DNA of 64,000 nucleotides from QUBU01 sp014337915 (GTDB taxonomy: Bacteria; Pseudomonadota; Gammaproteobacteria; Steroidobacterales; GCA-2729495). Position 1 is the stretch's first letter. Every line of letters begins with the position of its first letter. Below are positions 29,740-38,265 of this stretch, in pieces. The position numbers and the translations under genes were made by a program. The stretch lies in NCBI GenBank assembly GCA_030263395.1, contig SZOW01000004.1, positions 1 to 64,000 on the forward strand, written 5' to 3'. Below the pieces are notes generated by a model that made no database searches, was not told the origin of the DNA, and saw only the letters and a list, made by a program, of their open reading frames with translations.

Positions 29740-30706
29740 CGAAGGCGGCCGCGCGGTGCCCGCTGGGACGGTCGTCGGCATCATGGGGCCAACCGGCACC
29801 GGCAAGACCGCGCTGGCCCTGCAACTGGCGACCCGGTTCGACCTGGAAATCATCAGCGTCGACTCCGCCATGGTCTATCGCGGCATGGACATCGGCACGG
29901 CCAAGCCGGATGCGGCGCAGCTGGCGTCCGTGCCGCACCACCTGATCGACATCCGCGATCCCTGGGAGAGCTACTCCGCCGGGGATTTTCGTGCCGACGC
30001 ACTGCGCGTCATCAGCGAGGTGCAGGCCCGCGGCCGGCTGCCGCTGCTGGTCGGTGGCACCATGCTGTACTTCCGCGCCCTCGAGCGTGGGCTGGCGCCG
30101 CTGCCTGGCGCCGATGGCGGCATCCGCGCGGCACTCGACGCGCAGGCGGCCCGCAGCGGCTGGCCCGCGCTGCATGCGCGGCTGGCTGCGGTGGATCCCG
30201 CCGCGGCGGCACGCATCAAGCCGGGCGACCGGCAACGCATACAGCGTGCGCTCGAGGTTTTCATGCTGACGGGTGAGCCGCTTTCCATCCTGCAGTCACG
30301 ACCCGGCCAATCGCGCCTGGAATTGCGCCGCCTGGGCCTGGTGCCCGCTGACCGTGCCGGGCTGCGGCGCCGGCTGGACCAGCGCCTGCGGGCCATGCTG
30401 GATGCGGGATTCGTCGAGGAAGTCCGCTGTCTGATGTCCCGGCCGCTTATGTCAGCGGAGCGCCCCGCCATGCGCGCCGTGGGATACCGCCAGCTGTGGG
30501 CCTGCCTGGCGGGCCAGCTGACCCTCGAAGAGGCGGTGCGCCAGACGATGGTCGCCACCCACCGCCTGGCCAAGCGGCAACTGACCTGGCTGCGCTCGGA
30601 GGCGATCGACCGGATGCTGGACCCGGAAGAACCGGACTGTGCCATGCATGCCATGGCAGCGCTCGAGGCATGGGGGTGTCGCGCTCGGGCGGGCGATGCA
30701 ATATGA
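29729..30706 (+). CDS. miaA: tRNA dimethylallyltransferase
   Basis: MiaA adds the isopentenyl group to A37 of tRNAs reading UNN codons. The P-loop GIMGPTGTGKTALA opens the protein; SVDSAMVYRGMDIGTAKP, GDRQRIQRALEV and AVGYRQLWACL are family motifs. I place the start at GTG 29729, which overlaps the end of mutL by 11 bases; GTG 29756 would also give a complete enzyme. The open frame running further upstream is mutL in another frame. hfq follows, as in most gammaproteobacteria. Confidence 0.95.
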   Translation: MVADEGGRAVPAGTVVGIMGPTGTGKTALALQLATRFDLEIISVDSAMVYRGMDIGTAKPDAAQLASVPHHLIDIRDPWESYSAGDFRADALRVISEVQARGRLPLLVGGTMLYFRALERGLAPLPGADGGIRAALDAQAARSGWPALHARLAAVDPAAAARIKPGDRQRIQRALEVFMLTGEPLSILQSRPGQSRLELRRLGLVPADRAGLRRRLDQRLRAMLDAGFVEEVRCLMSRPLMSAERPAMRAVGYRQLWACLAGQLTLEEAVRQTMVATHRLAKRQLTWLRSEAIDRMLDPEEPDCAMHAMAALEAWGCRARAGDAI

Positions 30707-30707
30707 T
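30702..30707 (+). promoter_or_regulatory. possible hfq promoter -10 at the end of miaA
   Basis: TATGAT, five of six matches to the -10 consensus, overlaps the miaA stop about 110 bases before the hfq ATG. The -35 region is poor. In E. coli hfq also has promoters in and after miaA, which gives modest support. Confidence 0.33.
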
Positions 30708-30818
30708 GGAGCGGCTTACAGAACGCCGGGAAAACGGGACATGAGCAGACTATCGCTTCCTTCGAAGAACGCGCCCGCGGAAAAAGCCGACAAGCCAGAA
30801 CAACACCGGGAGGCCAGG

Positions 30819-31058
30819 ATGTCCAAGGGGCAGATTCTGCAGGACCCGTTCCTGAATGCCTTGCGCAAGGAAAAGATCCCGGTGTCGATCTACCTGGTCA
30901 ACGGCATCAAGCTGCAGGGAACGATCGAATCGTTCGACCAGTTCGTCGTGCTGCTCAAGAACAGCGTCAGCCAGATGGTCTACAAGCATGCCATCTCGAC
31001 CGTGGTGCCGTCGCGCAACGTGCGCATGGGTGGCGATGAGGAAGAAGCCGCTGACTGA
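30819..31058 (+). CDS. hfq: RNA chaperone Hfq
   Basis: Hfq is the hexameric Sm-like chaperone that pairs small RNAs with mRNAs. The 79-residue protein begins MSKGQILQDPFLNALRKEK; the Sm1 part (YLVNGIKLQGTIESFDQFVVLL) and Sm2 part (YKHAISTVVPSR) are typical, with a short acidic tail. GGGAGG stands upstream of the ATG. The same frame is open for a further 60 codons upstream and has an ATG at 30741 that would add 26 polar residues; I regard this as unlikely to be used. Confidence 0.97.
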   Translation: MSKGQILQDPFLNALRKEKIPVSIYLVNGIKLQGTIESFDQFVVLLKNSVSQMVYKHAISTVVPSRNVRMGGDEEEAAD

Positions 31059-31119
31059 AGCGCCTGCCATCGACATTGGCCCGGCGGCGCCTGCCGTTTC
31101 CCGCATGGGGGGTGGCTGA

Positions 31120-32424
31120 TTGTTCGAGCGCCCCGGGCGCGGCGAGCGTGCCGTGCTGGTGCATGTCGGTTCCGGGCATGCGCCTTCCGCCGAAGAAGTA
31201 CAGGAGTTCGAAGCGCTGGCGCTGGCCGCGGGAGCGCAGGTCGCCGCGGCCTTGCCGGCGCCATTGCGCGTCATCAATCCGCGCTACCTCATCGGCACTG
31301 GCAAGCTCGATGAACTGAAGTCACTGGTCACGTCGGCCGCAGCCGATGTCGTCCTGGTCGACCATCCGCTGTCGCCCGCCCAGGAACGCAACCTCGAGAA
31401 GGAGCTGGGCCGGCGGGTCGTGGACCGTGCGGGACTCATCCTCGACATATTCGCGCAGCGTGCGCGCAGCTTCGAGGGTAAGCTGCAGGTCGAACTTGCC
31501 CAGCTGCAGCACCTGTCGACGCGACTGGTACGTGGCTGGTCACACCTGGAGCGGCAGAAGGGCGGCATCGGCCTGAGGGGACCGGGCGAGACCCAGCTCG
31601 AGACCGACCGCCGGCTGGTGGCCAGGCGCATCCGCCAGCTGCAGGAGCGTCTGCTGCGGGTGGCCCGGCATCGCGACCTGTCGCGCCACCAGCGGCGCCG
31701 GCATGAGGTGCCCGTCGTGTCGCTGGTGGGCTACACCAACGCCGGCAAGTCCACCCTGTTCAACCGGCTGACGGATGCCGGGACCTTCGTTGCCGACCAG
31801 CTGTTCGCAACGCTGGACCCGACGCTGCGGGCCGTGCGGCTGCCGGACGGCGGGCACATGGTCCTGGCCGACACCGTGGGCTTCGTCCGCGACCTGCCGC
31901 ACGAACTGGTGGCGGCATTCGAGTCCACGTTGGAGGAGACCCGGGAATCCCGCCTGCTGCTGCATGTGGTGGATGCGGCCGACCCGGCGCACGTCGAGCG
32001 CCTCGGCCAGGTGCAACAGGTGCTCGCGACCATCGGCGCCGCGCAGCTGCCGACAATCCAGGTCTACAATAAGGCTGATATACTTGGGGTCGAGCCGCGT
32101 GTTGACAGGTCCGAGACCGGCATGCCGGCGCGCGTATGGCTGTCCGCGGCCACCGGAGCGGGCGTTGATTTCCTCCTGTATGCGATCGCCGAGTACCTGC
32201 ACCGCGACGTGGTGCGGGGAACGGTCAGGTTGAGCGCCGCCCAGGCCCGGTTGCGCGCGCGCCTGTACGAGTGTTCCGGCGTGCGCGGCGAGCGGGTGCT
32301 GAGCGATGGCAGCTGGGAAATGGACGTCGAACTGGACCAGGCGGGTTTTCTTGAGTTGCAGCGTTCCGATGGGCTGCGCCTCACCCCGGCCACTGCTGCG
32401 GTGAGGCCGGCGACGATTCAATGA
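31120..32424 (+). CDS. hflX: ribosome-associated GTPase HflX
   Basis: HflX is a GTPase that binds 50S subunits and can split stalled ribosomes. The N-terminal nucleotide-binding domain contains INPRYLIGTGKLDELK and DHPLSPAQERNLE, followed by GGIGLRGPGETQLETDRR. The G domain has G1 GYTNAGKST, G3 DTVGF and G4 NKAD. Length is 434 residues. The start is TTG (31120), giving FERPGRGERAVLVHVG. It sits in the conserved hfq-hflX-hflK-hflC order, and its TGA overlaps a possible upstream hflK ATG. Confidence 0.95.
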   Translation: MFERPGRGERAVLVHVGSGHAPSAEEVQEFEALALAAGAQVAAALPAPLRVINPRYLIGTGKLDELKSLVTSAAADVVLVDHPLSPAQERNLEKELGRRVVDRAGLILDIFAQRARSFEGKLQVELAQLQHLSTRLVRGWSHLERQKGGIGLRGPGETQLETDRRLVARRIRQLQERLLRVARHRDLSRHQRRRHEVPVVSLVGYTNAGKSTLFNRLTDAGTFVADQLFATLDPTLRAVRLPDGGHMVLADTVGFVRDLPHELVAAFESTLEETRESRLLLHVVDAADPAHVERLGQVQQVLATIGAAQLPTIQVYNKADILGVEPRVDRSETGMPARVWLSAATGAGVDFLLYAIAEYLHRDVVRGTVRLSAAQARLRARLYECSGVRGERVLSDGSWEMDVELDQAGFLELQRSDGLRLTPATAAVRPATIQ

Positions 32425-32462
32425 AGGGCTTTTGGATACAAATCCTGGGGTACTGGCAAGCC

Positions 32463-33656
32463 ATGGCATGGAACGAATCCGGAAACGGCCGTAATCCCTG
32501 GGGTCGTGGTGGCGGGGACCGGCAGCAGGGGCCGCCCGATCTCGACCGCATCATCCGTGACCTGCAGCAGAAGCTGGGCCGGCTGTTTCGCAGTGGCGGT
32601 GGCGGCGGTCCGCGGCCGGCTTCCGGTTCCGCCGGCCCGTCTGGCCCGGCGAGCCGCTCGGGCCTGGCCGTGCTCGGTGGCATGGTCCTGGTGGGCTGGC
32701 TGCTGACCGGCCTGTATCGCGTCGATGATGCCGAGCAGGGCGTGGTCCTGCGCTTCGGCAAGTACGTCGCCACCACCATGCCTGGCCTGCGCTGGCACCT
32801 GCCGTGGCCGGTCGAGCACGTGGAACTGGTGAACGTCAACGAGATCAGCCCGTTCAACAAGCAGACCCGCATGCTCACCGCGGACGAGAACATCGTCGAC
32901 GTGGACCTGGTCGTGCAGTACCAGAAGGCCGACCCGGTGAAGTACCTCTTCAACGTGCGGGATCCCGAGGGCACGATATCCGACGTCAGCGAGAGCGCCA
33001 TCCGCGAGGTCATCGGCAAGAGCACCATGGACTTTGCCCTCGGCGAGGGCCGCACGGAGATCGCGCAGCGCACCCAGAAGCTGATCCAGGAGACGCTGGA
33101 CGAGTACGCCACCGGCGTGCGCATTACCAAGGTCAACCTGCAGGACGTGAATTTCCCGGACCAGGTCGACGCTGCGGTCCAGGACGCCATCAAGGCACGC
33201 GAGGACCGCGAGCGCCTGTCCTTCGAGGCCCAGGCCTACGCCAACGACGTGCTGCCGAAGGCCCGTGGCGAGGCGGCGCGTCGCCAGGCGGAAGCCGAGG
33301 CCTACAAGGAACGCGTCATTGCTGATGCCCAGGGTGAGGCGGCGCGCTTCGAGGCGTTGCTCAAGGAGTACGAGCTGGCGCCGGGCGTCACCCGCGAGCG
33401 GCTCTACATCGATGCCGTCGCCGACATCCTGTCGAGGACCAACAAGGTACTGGTGGATACTTCCGGTAGCGGCAACATGCTGTACCTGCCGCTGGACAAG
33501 ATCCTGGAGAACCGCGGGATGCTGCCGCCAACCGCCGCCGGCTCGGCAGGCAGCCGGACCACGACGCCGGTGACCTCCGGCGAGTCCGGCAGCGAGGCTG
33601 ATGTCGGATCGGTCGGCCGGTCCCGCGAAGACCTGCGCACCCGGGGGGCACGCTGA
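32463..33656 (+). CDS. hflK: FtsH protease modulator HflK
   Basis: HflK and HflC form a large membrane cage that encloses and modulates FtsH. The N-terminus MAWNESGNGRNPWG is typical, with a glycine-rich basic region, one helix near residues 70-90 and the SPFH/band-7 domain (QGVVLRFGKYVATTMPGLRWH). A long Ala/Glu/Arg coiled coil follows. I use ATG 32463; an ATG at 32421 that overlaps the hflX stop would add 14 residues. It overlaps hflC by ATGA. Confidence 0.95.
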   Translation: MAWNESGNGRNPWGRGGGDRQQGPPDLDRIIRDLQQKLGRLFRSGGGGGPRPASGSAGPSGPASRSGLAVLGGMVLVGWLLTGLYRVDDAEQGVVLRFGKYVATTMPGLRWHLPWPVEHVELVNVNEISPFNKQTRMLTADENIVDVDLVVQYQKADPVKYLFNVRDPEGTISDVSESAIREVIGKSTMDFALGEGRTEIAQRTQKLIQETLDEYATGVRITKVNLQDVNFPDQVDAAVQDAIKAREDRERLSFEAQAYANDVLPKARGEAARRQAEAEAYKERVIADAQGEAARFEALLKEYELAPGVTRERLYIDAVADILSRTNKVLVDTSGSGNMLYLPLDKILENRGMLPPTAAGSAGSRTTTPVTSGESGSEADVGSVGRSREDLRTRGAR

Positions 33657-34528
33657 TGAAGAAACTCGCACCCGGCCTGCTGGTAACCGCAGTGGTTGCG
33701 GTCATCCTGGGCATGATGTCGGTGTTTGCCGTCGACGAGCGTGACCTCGCCGTGAAATTCCGATTCGGCGAAATCGTCGAGACCGGGTTCAGGCCCGGCC
33801 TGCATTTCCTGATTCCGTTCGTCAACAACGTCGAGAAGTATCCGCGCCAGATCCTGACGATCAACAACCCGCAGGAACAGTTCCTGACCAAGGAGAAGAA
33901 AAACCTGTTGGTGGACTTCTTCGTCAAGTGGCGCATCACGGACGTCGGCGAGTACTACCGCGCAAGCGGCGGCAACGAGTCGCTGGCTTCGCAGCGCCTG
34001 CTGGAAATCCTCAAGGACGGCATCCGCGCGGAATTCGCCATTCGCACCGTGCCGCAGGTAGTGGCTGCCGAGCGGCGCGAGCTGCTGGACGCCATGCTTT
34101 CCGCAGCCCGCGAGGATGCCACGTCACTGGGCATCGAGATCGTCGACGTGCGCGTGAAGCGCATCGAGTTCTCCGACGAGGTCAGCGAGTCCGTGTTCAA
34201 CCGTATGCGCCAGGAGCGGGCGCGAACCGCGGCTGAACTGCGTGCGCAGGGTGCCGAGGCCGCCGAGCAGATCCGCGCCGATGCGGATCGCCAGCGCACC
34301 GTCATCATCGCCACGGCCTACCGCGATGCCGAGGTGCTGCGCGGCGAGGGCGATGCCGAGTCGGCGAGGATCTACGCCAATGCCTATCGCAAGAACCCGG
34401 AATTCTTCGCGTTCTACCGCAGCCTCTCGGCATACAGGCGTTCGCTGGGCCAGCCGAACGACCTCATGCTGCTCGATACCAAGGGTGAGTTCTTCCGGTT
34501 CCTGAAACAATCGGAAGGCGGGCGCTGA
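33656..34528 (+). CDS. hflC: FtsH protease modulator HflC
   Basis: This is the partner of HflK in the SPFH complex around FtsH. The 290-residue protein has a single N-terminal membrane segment (LLVTAVVAVILGMMSVFA), the band-7 domain (AVKFRFGEIVETGFRPGLHF) and a helical C-terminal region with AYRKNPEFFAFYRSLSAYR, which is diagnostic for HflC. Its ATG overlaps the hflK stop. Confidence 0.96.
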   Translation: MKKLAPGLLVTAVVAVILGMMSVFAVDERDLAVKFRFGEIVETGFRPGLHFLIPFVNNVEKYPRQILTINNPQEQFLTKEKKNLLVDFFVKWRITDVGEYYRASGGNESLASQRLLEILKDGIRAEFAIRTVPQVVAAERRELLDAMLSAAREDATSLGIEIVDVRVKRIEFSDEVSESVFNRMRQERARTAAELRAQGAEAAEQIRADADRQRTVIIATAYRDAEVLRGEGDAESARIYANAYRKNPEFFAFYRSLSAYRRSLGQPNDLMLLDTKGEFFRFLKQSEGGR

Positions 34529-34572
34529 CGCGAAACGCGCCTGGGTCTGCCAGGCGGGGCCGGTGGGAAGCC

Positions 34573-34770
34573 ATGCACTGGGCGGATCTTTTTGCGGCAC
34601 TGGCCCTCTACCTGGTCATCGAGGGCCTGCTGCCATTCGCGAGCCCCTCGGCCTGGCGGCGTAGCCTGGAGCTGCTGGCGCGGCTGAGCGATGCGCAGCT
34701 GCGGGTCTTCGGGCTGACGGTCGTGGTTTCCGGGCTGACGCTGCTGGTGCTGGTCCGGGGGGTTGGCTGA
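34573..34770 (+). CDS. DUF2065 family small membrane protein
   Basis: The 65-residue product has two hydrophobic helices (residues about 5-23 and 45-62) joined by a short polar loop, PSAWRRSLELLARLSDAQLR. This matches the DUF2065 (YjeT-like) proteins that lie between hflC and purA in many proteobacteria. Function is unknown; position suggests a link to HflKC-FtsH, by inference only. Confidence 0.88.
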   Translation: MHWADLFAALALYLVIEGLLPFASPSAWRRSLELLARLSDAQLRVFGLTVVVSGLTLLVLVRGVG

Positions 34771-34809
34771 GGGCATTCAGGGATGTTGCGGGCAGCGGAT
34801 CAGGGGCTT

Positions 34810-36117
34810 ATGACGGCCAGCAGGGCAGGGCGCAGCGTAATCGTCGTCGGCATCCAGTGGGGTGACGAGGGCAAGGGCAAGATCGTCGACCTGTTGACCG
34901 AGCGCGTTGGCGCGGTGGTGCGCTTCCAGGGCGGCCACAATGCCGGCCATACGCTCATCATCGGTGGCGAGAAGACGGTCCTGCACCTGATTCCCTCGGG
35001 CATCCTGCGGCCCGATGTCGCCTGCGTGATCGGCAATGGTGTCGTGCTGCACCTGCCATCGCTGTTGCAGGAAATCGATCGGCTGGAATCCCGCGGCGTG
35101 CAGGTCACCGGGCGTCTGCGCATCAGCGCCGCCTGCCCGCTGATACTGCCGACGCACATCGAACTCGACCGTGCCCGCGAGAGCGCCGGCGGCGCCAGGG
35201 CCATCGGCACCACGGGGCGCGGCATCGGGCCGGCCTACGAGGACAAGGCTGCGCGGCGTTCGCTGCGCATCTCCGATCTCTTCGATCCGGCCCGCCTCGC
35301 CGAGCGGCTTGCCGCAGCGGCAGCCCTCCACAACTTCGTGCTCGAGCACTACCACAAGGTGGCGCCGGTGGATGCCGGAGCCATGCTCGAGGAACTGCAG
35401 CGGCTCGGCGAGCGCGTCAAGCCGCTGGCCGCAGATACAGCGCTTTTCCTCGATGAGCAGCGGCGTGCCGGCGCGAACCTGCTGTTCGAGGGTGCGCAGG
35501 GCGCCATGCTCGATGTGGATCACGGCACCTACCCGTACGTCACCTCGTCGAACACCACGGCGGGATTTGCCGCGACCGGCAGTGGCCTGGGAATCGGTGC
35601 ATTCGACTACGTGCTCGGGATCGTCAAGGCTTACTCGACCCGCGTCGGTGCCGGCCCGTTTCCCACGGAGCTGTTCGACGACACCGGCAGGCACCTTGCG
35701 GAGGTCGGCGTCGAGTTCGGCTCGACCACCGGGCGGCCGCGGCGCTGTGGCTGGTTCGACGCCGTCGCGGCACGGCGTGCCGTGCTGCACAACGGTGTGA
35801 CGGGCCTCTGCGTCACCAAACTCGATGTGCTGGATGGGCTGGACCGTCTGAAGATCTGCGTGGGCTATCGGCTGCGGGGCCAGGTGGTCGATTCCACGCC
35901 AGTGTTTGTCGACCAGTATGCGGACTGCGAACCGGTGTACGAGGAGCTGCCCGGCTGGCATGCCTCCACCGTAGGGATCACCGCGCTTGAGGCTCTGCCC
36001 GCAAATGCGCGCCGCTACCTGGAGCGTATCGAGGAAGTGCTCGGCGTTCCGGTCGACATGATATCCACCGGTGCCGATCGCGCGCAGAACATCATCGTCC
36101 GCCATCCCTTCGACTAG
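34810..36117 (+). CDS. purA: adenylosuccinate synthetase
   Basis: PurA joins IMP and aspartate using GTP, the first committed step to AMP. The GTP-binding signature GIQWGDEGKGKIVDLL begins the protein; QGGHNAGHT, GTTGRGIGPAYEDKA and GVGAGPFPTE-type segment (RVGAGPFPTEL) are intact. ATG 34810 gives 435 residues; an upstream in-frame ATG at 34783 adds nine. It closes the hfq-hfl-purA block. Confidence 0.96.
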   Translation: MTASRAGRSVIVVGIQWGDEGKGKIVDLLTERVGAVVRFQGGHNAGHTLIIGGEKTVLHLIPSGILRPDVACVIGNGVVLHLPSLLQEIDRLESRGVQVTGRLRISAACPLILPTHIELDRARESAGGARAIGTTGRGIGPAYEDKAARRSLRISDLFDPARLAERLAAAAALHNFVLEHYHKVAPVDAGAMLEELQRLGERVKPLAADTALFLDEQRRAGANLLFEGAQGAMLDVDHGTYPYVTSSNTTAGFAATGSGLGIGAFDYVLGIVKAYSTRVGAGPFPTELFDDTGRHLAEVGVEFGSTTGRPRRCGWFDAVAARRAVLHNGVTGLCVTKLDVLDGLDRLKICVGYRLRGQVVDSTPVFVDQYADCEPVYEELPGWHASTVGITALEALPANARRYLERIEEVLGVPVDMISTGADRAQNIIVRHPFD

Positions 36118-36122
36118 CGCCC

Positions 36123-37016
36123 ATGCTTGCTGCCGCTGCGCCTGCCACCCAGCCGGCCACGCCGGGGCGGCGCGCGAGCCGGATGTTGCCGGGGCTGGTG
36201 CTGCTGCTGGTGGTGCTGCCCGCCTGTAGCACGGGATTCATCTACAACCGCGTGGGCTGGGCGGTTGCCTGGTATGTCGAAGGGCTTGTCAGCCTCGACG
36301 GGGCCCAGCAGCAGCTGCTCCGGGATTCGGTGCAGCGGACGCTGGCCTGGCATCGCGAGACCCAGCTGGAGCGCTACGAGGACCTGCTCGAGCGCCTGGC
36401 TGCCGCAGCGGCCGGGCCGGTTACGGCAGACGACCTGCGGGGTTACTACGAGGAAGCCGAGCACCTCCTGGCCGACTTCCTCGGTCAGGTTGCGCCAGAT
36501 GTGGCGCAGTTCCTCGGTTCGCTGGACGCCGCGCAGCGTGCCGAACTCGCCAGGAACCTGGAGGAAGACAATGCGGACCTCCGGCAGGAACGCGCCGGAC
36601 AGAGTGCAGAAGTGCGCCGCAAGCGGCGCGACAAGTCCGCGATCCGCACCGTCCAGCGGTTCGTGGGACGGCTGGCTCCGGTGCAGCGCCAGCTCGTGGT
36701 GGATCGGATGGCGACGATGCAGGACCTGTCCAGCGCCTGGCTGGAGCGACGGCTGGGCTGGCAGCGGCGTTTGCTGGCGCTGCTGGAGTCCGCCGATCGC
36801 GGGTCAGCCTTCGGGCAGGCGCTGCGTGAGCTGCTGCTCGATCCCGGGCAGGCCGATGGCGGTGCCTACCAGAGCGCGGCCGAGGCCAATCGGCGCGTGG
36901 TGTTCGAGATGCTGGCCGCGCTATCGACAACCCTGTCGCCGGCGCAGCGCGCACAGCTGCAGCGCAAGCTGCACGGCTACGCCAGAGATCTGCGTCGCCT
37001 TGCCGATCCGGCCTGA
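36123..37016 (+). CDS. DUF6279 family lipoprotein
   Basis: The 297-residue protein has a signal peptide with lipobox VLPAC (Cys35), so it is likely a membrane-anchored lipoprotein. After the cysteine come IYNRVGWAVAWYVEGLVSLDGAQ and LAWHRETQLERYEDLL, features of the DUF6279 family, then mostly amphipathic helix rich in Glu, Arg and Gln. Function is unknown. It lies six bases after purA. Its TGA is in the left arm of a strong hairpin shared with the convergent oxygenase gene. An internal ATG at 36183 could also be the start. Confidence 0.85.
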   Translation: MLAAAAPATQPATPGRRASRMLPGLVLLLVVLPACSTGFIYNRVGWAVAWYVEGLVSLDGAQQQLLRDSVQRTLAWHRETQLERYEDLLERLAAAAAGPVTADDLRGYYEEAEHLLADFLGQVAPDVAQFLGSLDAAQRAELARNLEEDNADLRQERAGQSAEVRRKRRDKSAIRTVQRFVGRLAPVQRQLVVDRMATMQDLSSAWLERRLGWQRRLLALLESADRGSAFGQALRELLLDPGQADGGAYQSAAEANRRVVFEMLAALSTTLSPAQRAQLQRKLHGYARDLRRLADPA

Positions 37017-37046
37017 GAAGCGGCTATCAGCCGGCTTTCAGGCCGG
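37008..37046. terminator. bidirectional hairpin spanning two convergent stop codons
   Basis: CCGGCCTGA (37008-37016) pairs perfectly with TCAGGCCGG (37038-37046). The pairing continues inward through GAAGC/GCTTT and GGCT/AGCC with one bulged G, leaving a three-base loop. The stop codons of the lipoprotein (TGA) and of the Rieske oxygenase (TCA on the plus strand) both sit in the outer stem. No long U-run follows, but the stem is strong enough to be a good terminator or mRNA-end candidate for both genes. Confidence 0.6.
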
Positions 37047-38177
37047 TTCCAGGTCATTGATGCCGGCAGGCCGGAGCGGAACGGTGCGATGGACCCAGTT
37101 GTGCGGATCGATGCGCCGTAGCGGTGACGGGATCACCAGGGCCTGGTTGCGGCTCTCCACCGCGTAACGCTCGCTGTCGATCTCCCAGCCGCGATTGGCC
37201 CAGTGGCGCACCAGCCGCCGGAATGCCACTTCCATGCTGTCGGCCTTCGTCAGGAATTCTTCCGGCAGCGAAGACGGCGTGAGTTGCGGGCGCACCTTCT
37301 CGACGATACGCAGGTCCTCGGCGATGGCTTCTTCCAGGCCCTTGATGCGTTCGGCATCGTGTTCCTCGCCGAGCAGGTAGTTGCGCGCTTGCCAGCCGAA
37401 GGCACGGGTATGGAACTCGTCGATCGGCGTCCGCGCGGTGAAGTTGATCTGGCTCATGCCCTCGCTGAAGGTCGGCTGGATGCGATGGCAGACGCCGACG
37501 ATGCTGAACTCCAGCGATACCCGGGTTCGCGTGCGATTCGCCGGTAGCAGCTTGGCCAGTTCGCCGGACTTGGCGCTCGCGTCCGGTGCATGCTTCTCGC
37601 GACGTACGCGCGCGCCATGCGGCAGCAGCTCGATGTCGGCGGCGGCCGACTTCGGGTCGACACGCCCCCCGAAACGCCGGTGCACGAAGCTGGTGTGGAT
37701 GGTGTCGAGCGAGTTCTCCTCCATGCGCACCCAGTTGGCGGCCGCTTCGAAGCGATAGGGCACGAGGCGCCAGTGTTCCGGGTCGTCATACTCCGGCAGC
37801 AGGTCTGGAATCGGTGGCCGTTCTTCCGGTGGCAGGTCGCCGAGGAACACCCAGATCCAGCCGTACTTCTCGGTGGTGGGATAGCTGTCGAGCCGCGCCC
37901 GCCGCGGCGGCCTGACTTCCGGACCCATCGCCGGGATGAGGACGCATTGCCCGTTGGCATCGAACTGCCAGCCGTGGTATGGGCAGGCCAGGCAGCCGTC
38001 CGCGACCCTGCCGTCGCCAAGCGCACCGCCGCGGTGGCAGCAGTTTCCGGGCAGGCAGCTGACGCTGCCGCCGGACCGGAACAGCACGAAGTCCAGCCCG
38101 AGCATGCGCACCCCCAGCGGGCGATCACCCGGCAGTTCAGCGGAGGTGGCGGCAACGTACCAGTTGTTGATCAGCAT
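37038..38177 (-). CDS. Rieske-type aromatic ring-hydroxylating oxygenase
   Basis: The 379-residue protein is a Rieske non-haem iron oxygenase alpha subunit. The 2Fe-2S ligands are Cys46-x-His48 and Cys65-x2-His68 (ACPYHGW). The mononuclear iron site is visible as Asn155/Asp158, His161 and His166 in ENSLDTIHTSFVH, with a later acidic ligand not placed. The substrate cannot be deduced; relatives include phthalate and vanillate oxygenases. No reductase or ferredoxin gene lies nearby, so electron donors must come from elsewhere. It is divergent from an orphan helical protein across an AT-rich gap. Confidence 0.9.
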   Translation of the reverse strand: MLINNWYVAATSAELPGDRPLGVRMLGLDFVLFRSGGSVSCLPGNCCHRGGALGDGRVADGCLACPYHGWQFDANGQCVLIPAMGPEVRPPRRARLDSYPTTEKYGWIWVFLGDLPPEERPPIPDLLPEYDDPEHWRLVPYRFEAAANWVRMEENSLDTIHTSFVHRRFGGRVDPKSAAADIELLPHGARVRREKHAPDASAKSGELAKLLPANRTRTRVSLEFSIVGVCHRIQPTFSEGMSQINFTARTPIDEFHTRAFGWQARNYLLGEEHDAERIKGLEEAIAEDLRIVEKVRPQLTPSSLPEEFLTKADSMEVAFRRLVRHWANRGWEIDSERYAVESRNQALVIPSPLRRIDPHNWVHRTVPLRPAGINDLEPA

Positions 38178-38204
38178 GGGGACTTCCAGCTATGTGGTCC
38201 TAAG

Positions 38205-38227
38205 ATCATACTAATATAACAATTGTT
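38205..38227. promoter_or_regulatory. AT-rich divergent promoter region with palindrome AACAATTGTT
   Basis: The 88-base gap between the oxygenase (start 38177, minus) and the helical protein (start 38266, plus) is AT-rich compared with its surroundings. It holds a -10-like TATGAT for the oxygenase (plus-strand 38205-38210), a TATAAC for the opposite gene (38215-38220), and a perfect ten-base palindrome AACAATTGTT (38218-38227). The palindrome would fall between -35 and -10 of the oxygenase promoter and next to the other -10, as expected of an operator controlling both. Confidence 0.42.
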
Positions 38228-38265
38228 CGCGACCACCAGTACCGGATTCCGGGAGGAGAGCAAGC

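Noticed and set aside
32463..34528. hflK and hflC as a possible flotillin- or stomatin-type defence pair
   Set aside because: They stand in the conserved hfq-hflX-hflK-hflC-purA order and carry HflK- and HflC-specific termini, so they are the ordinary FtsH modulators.
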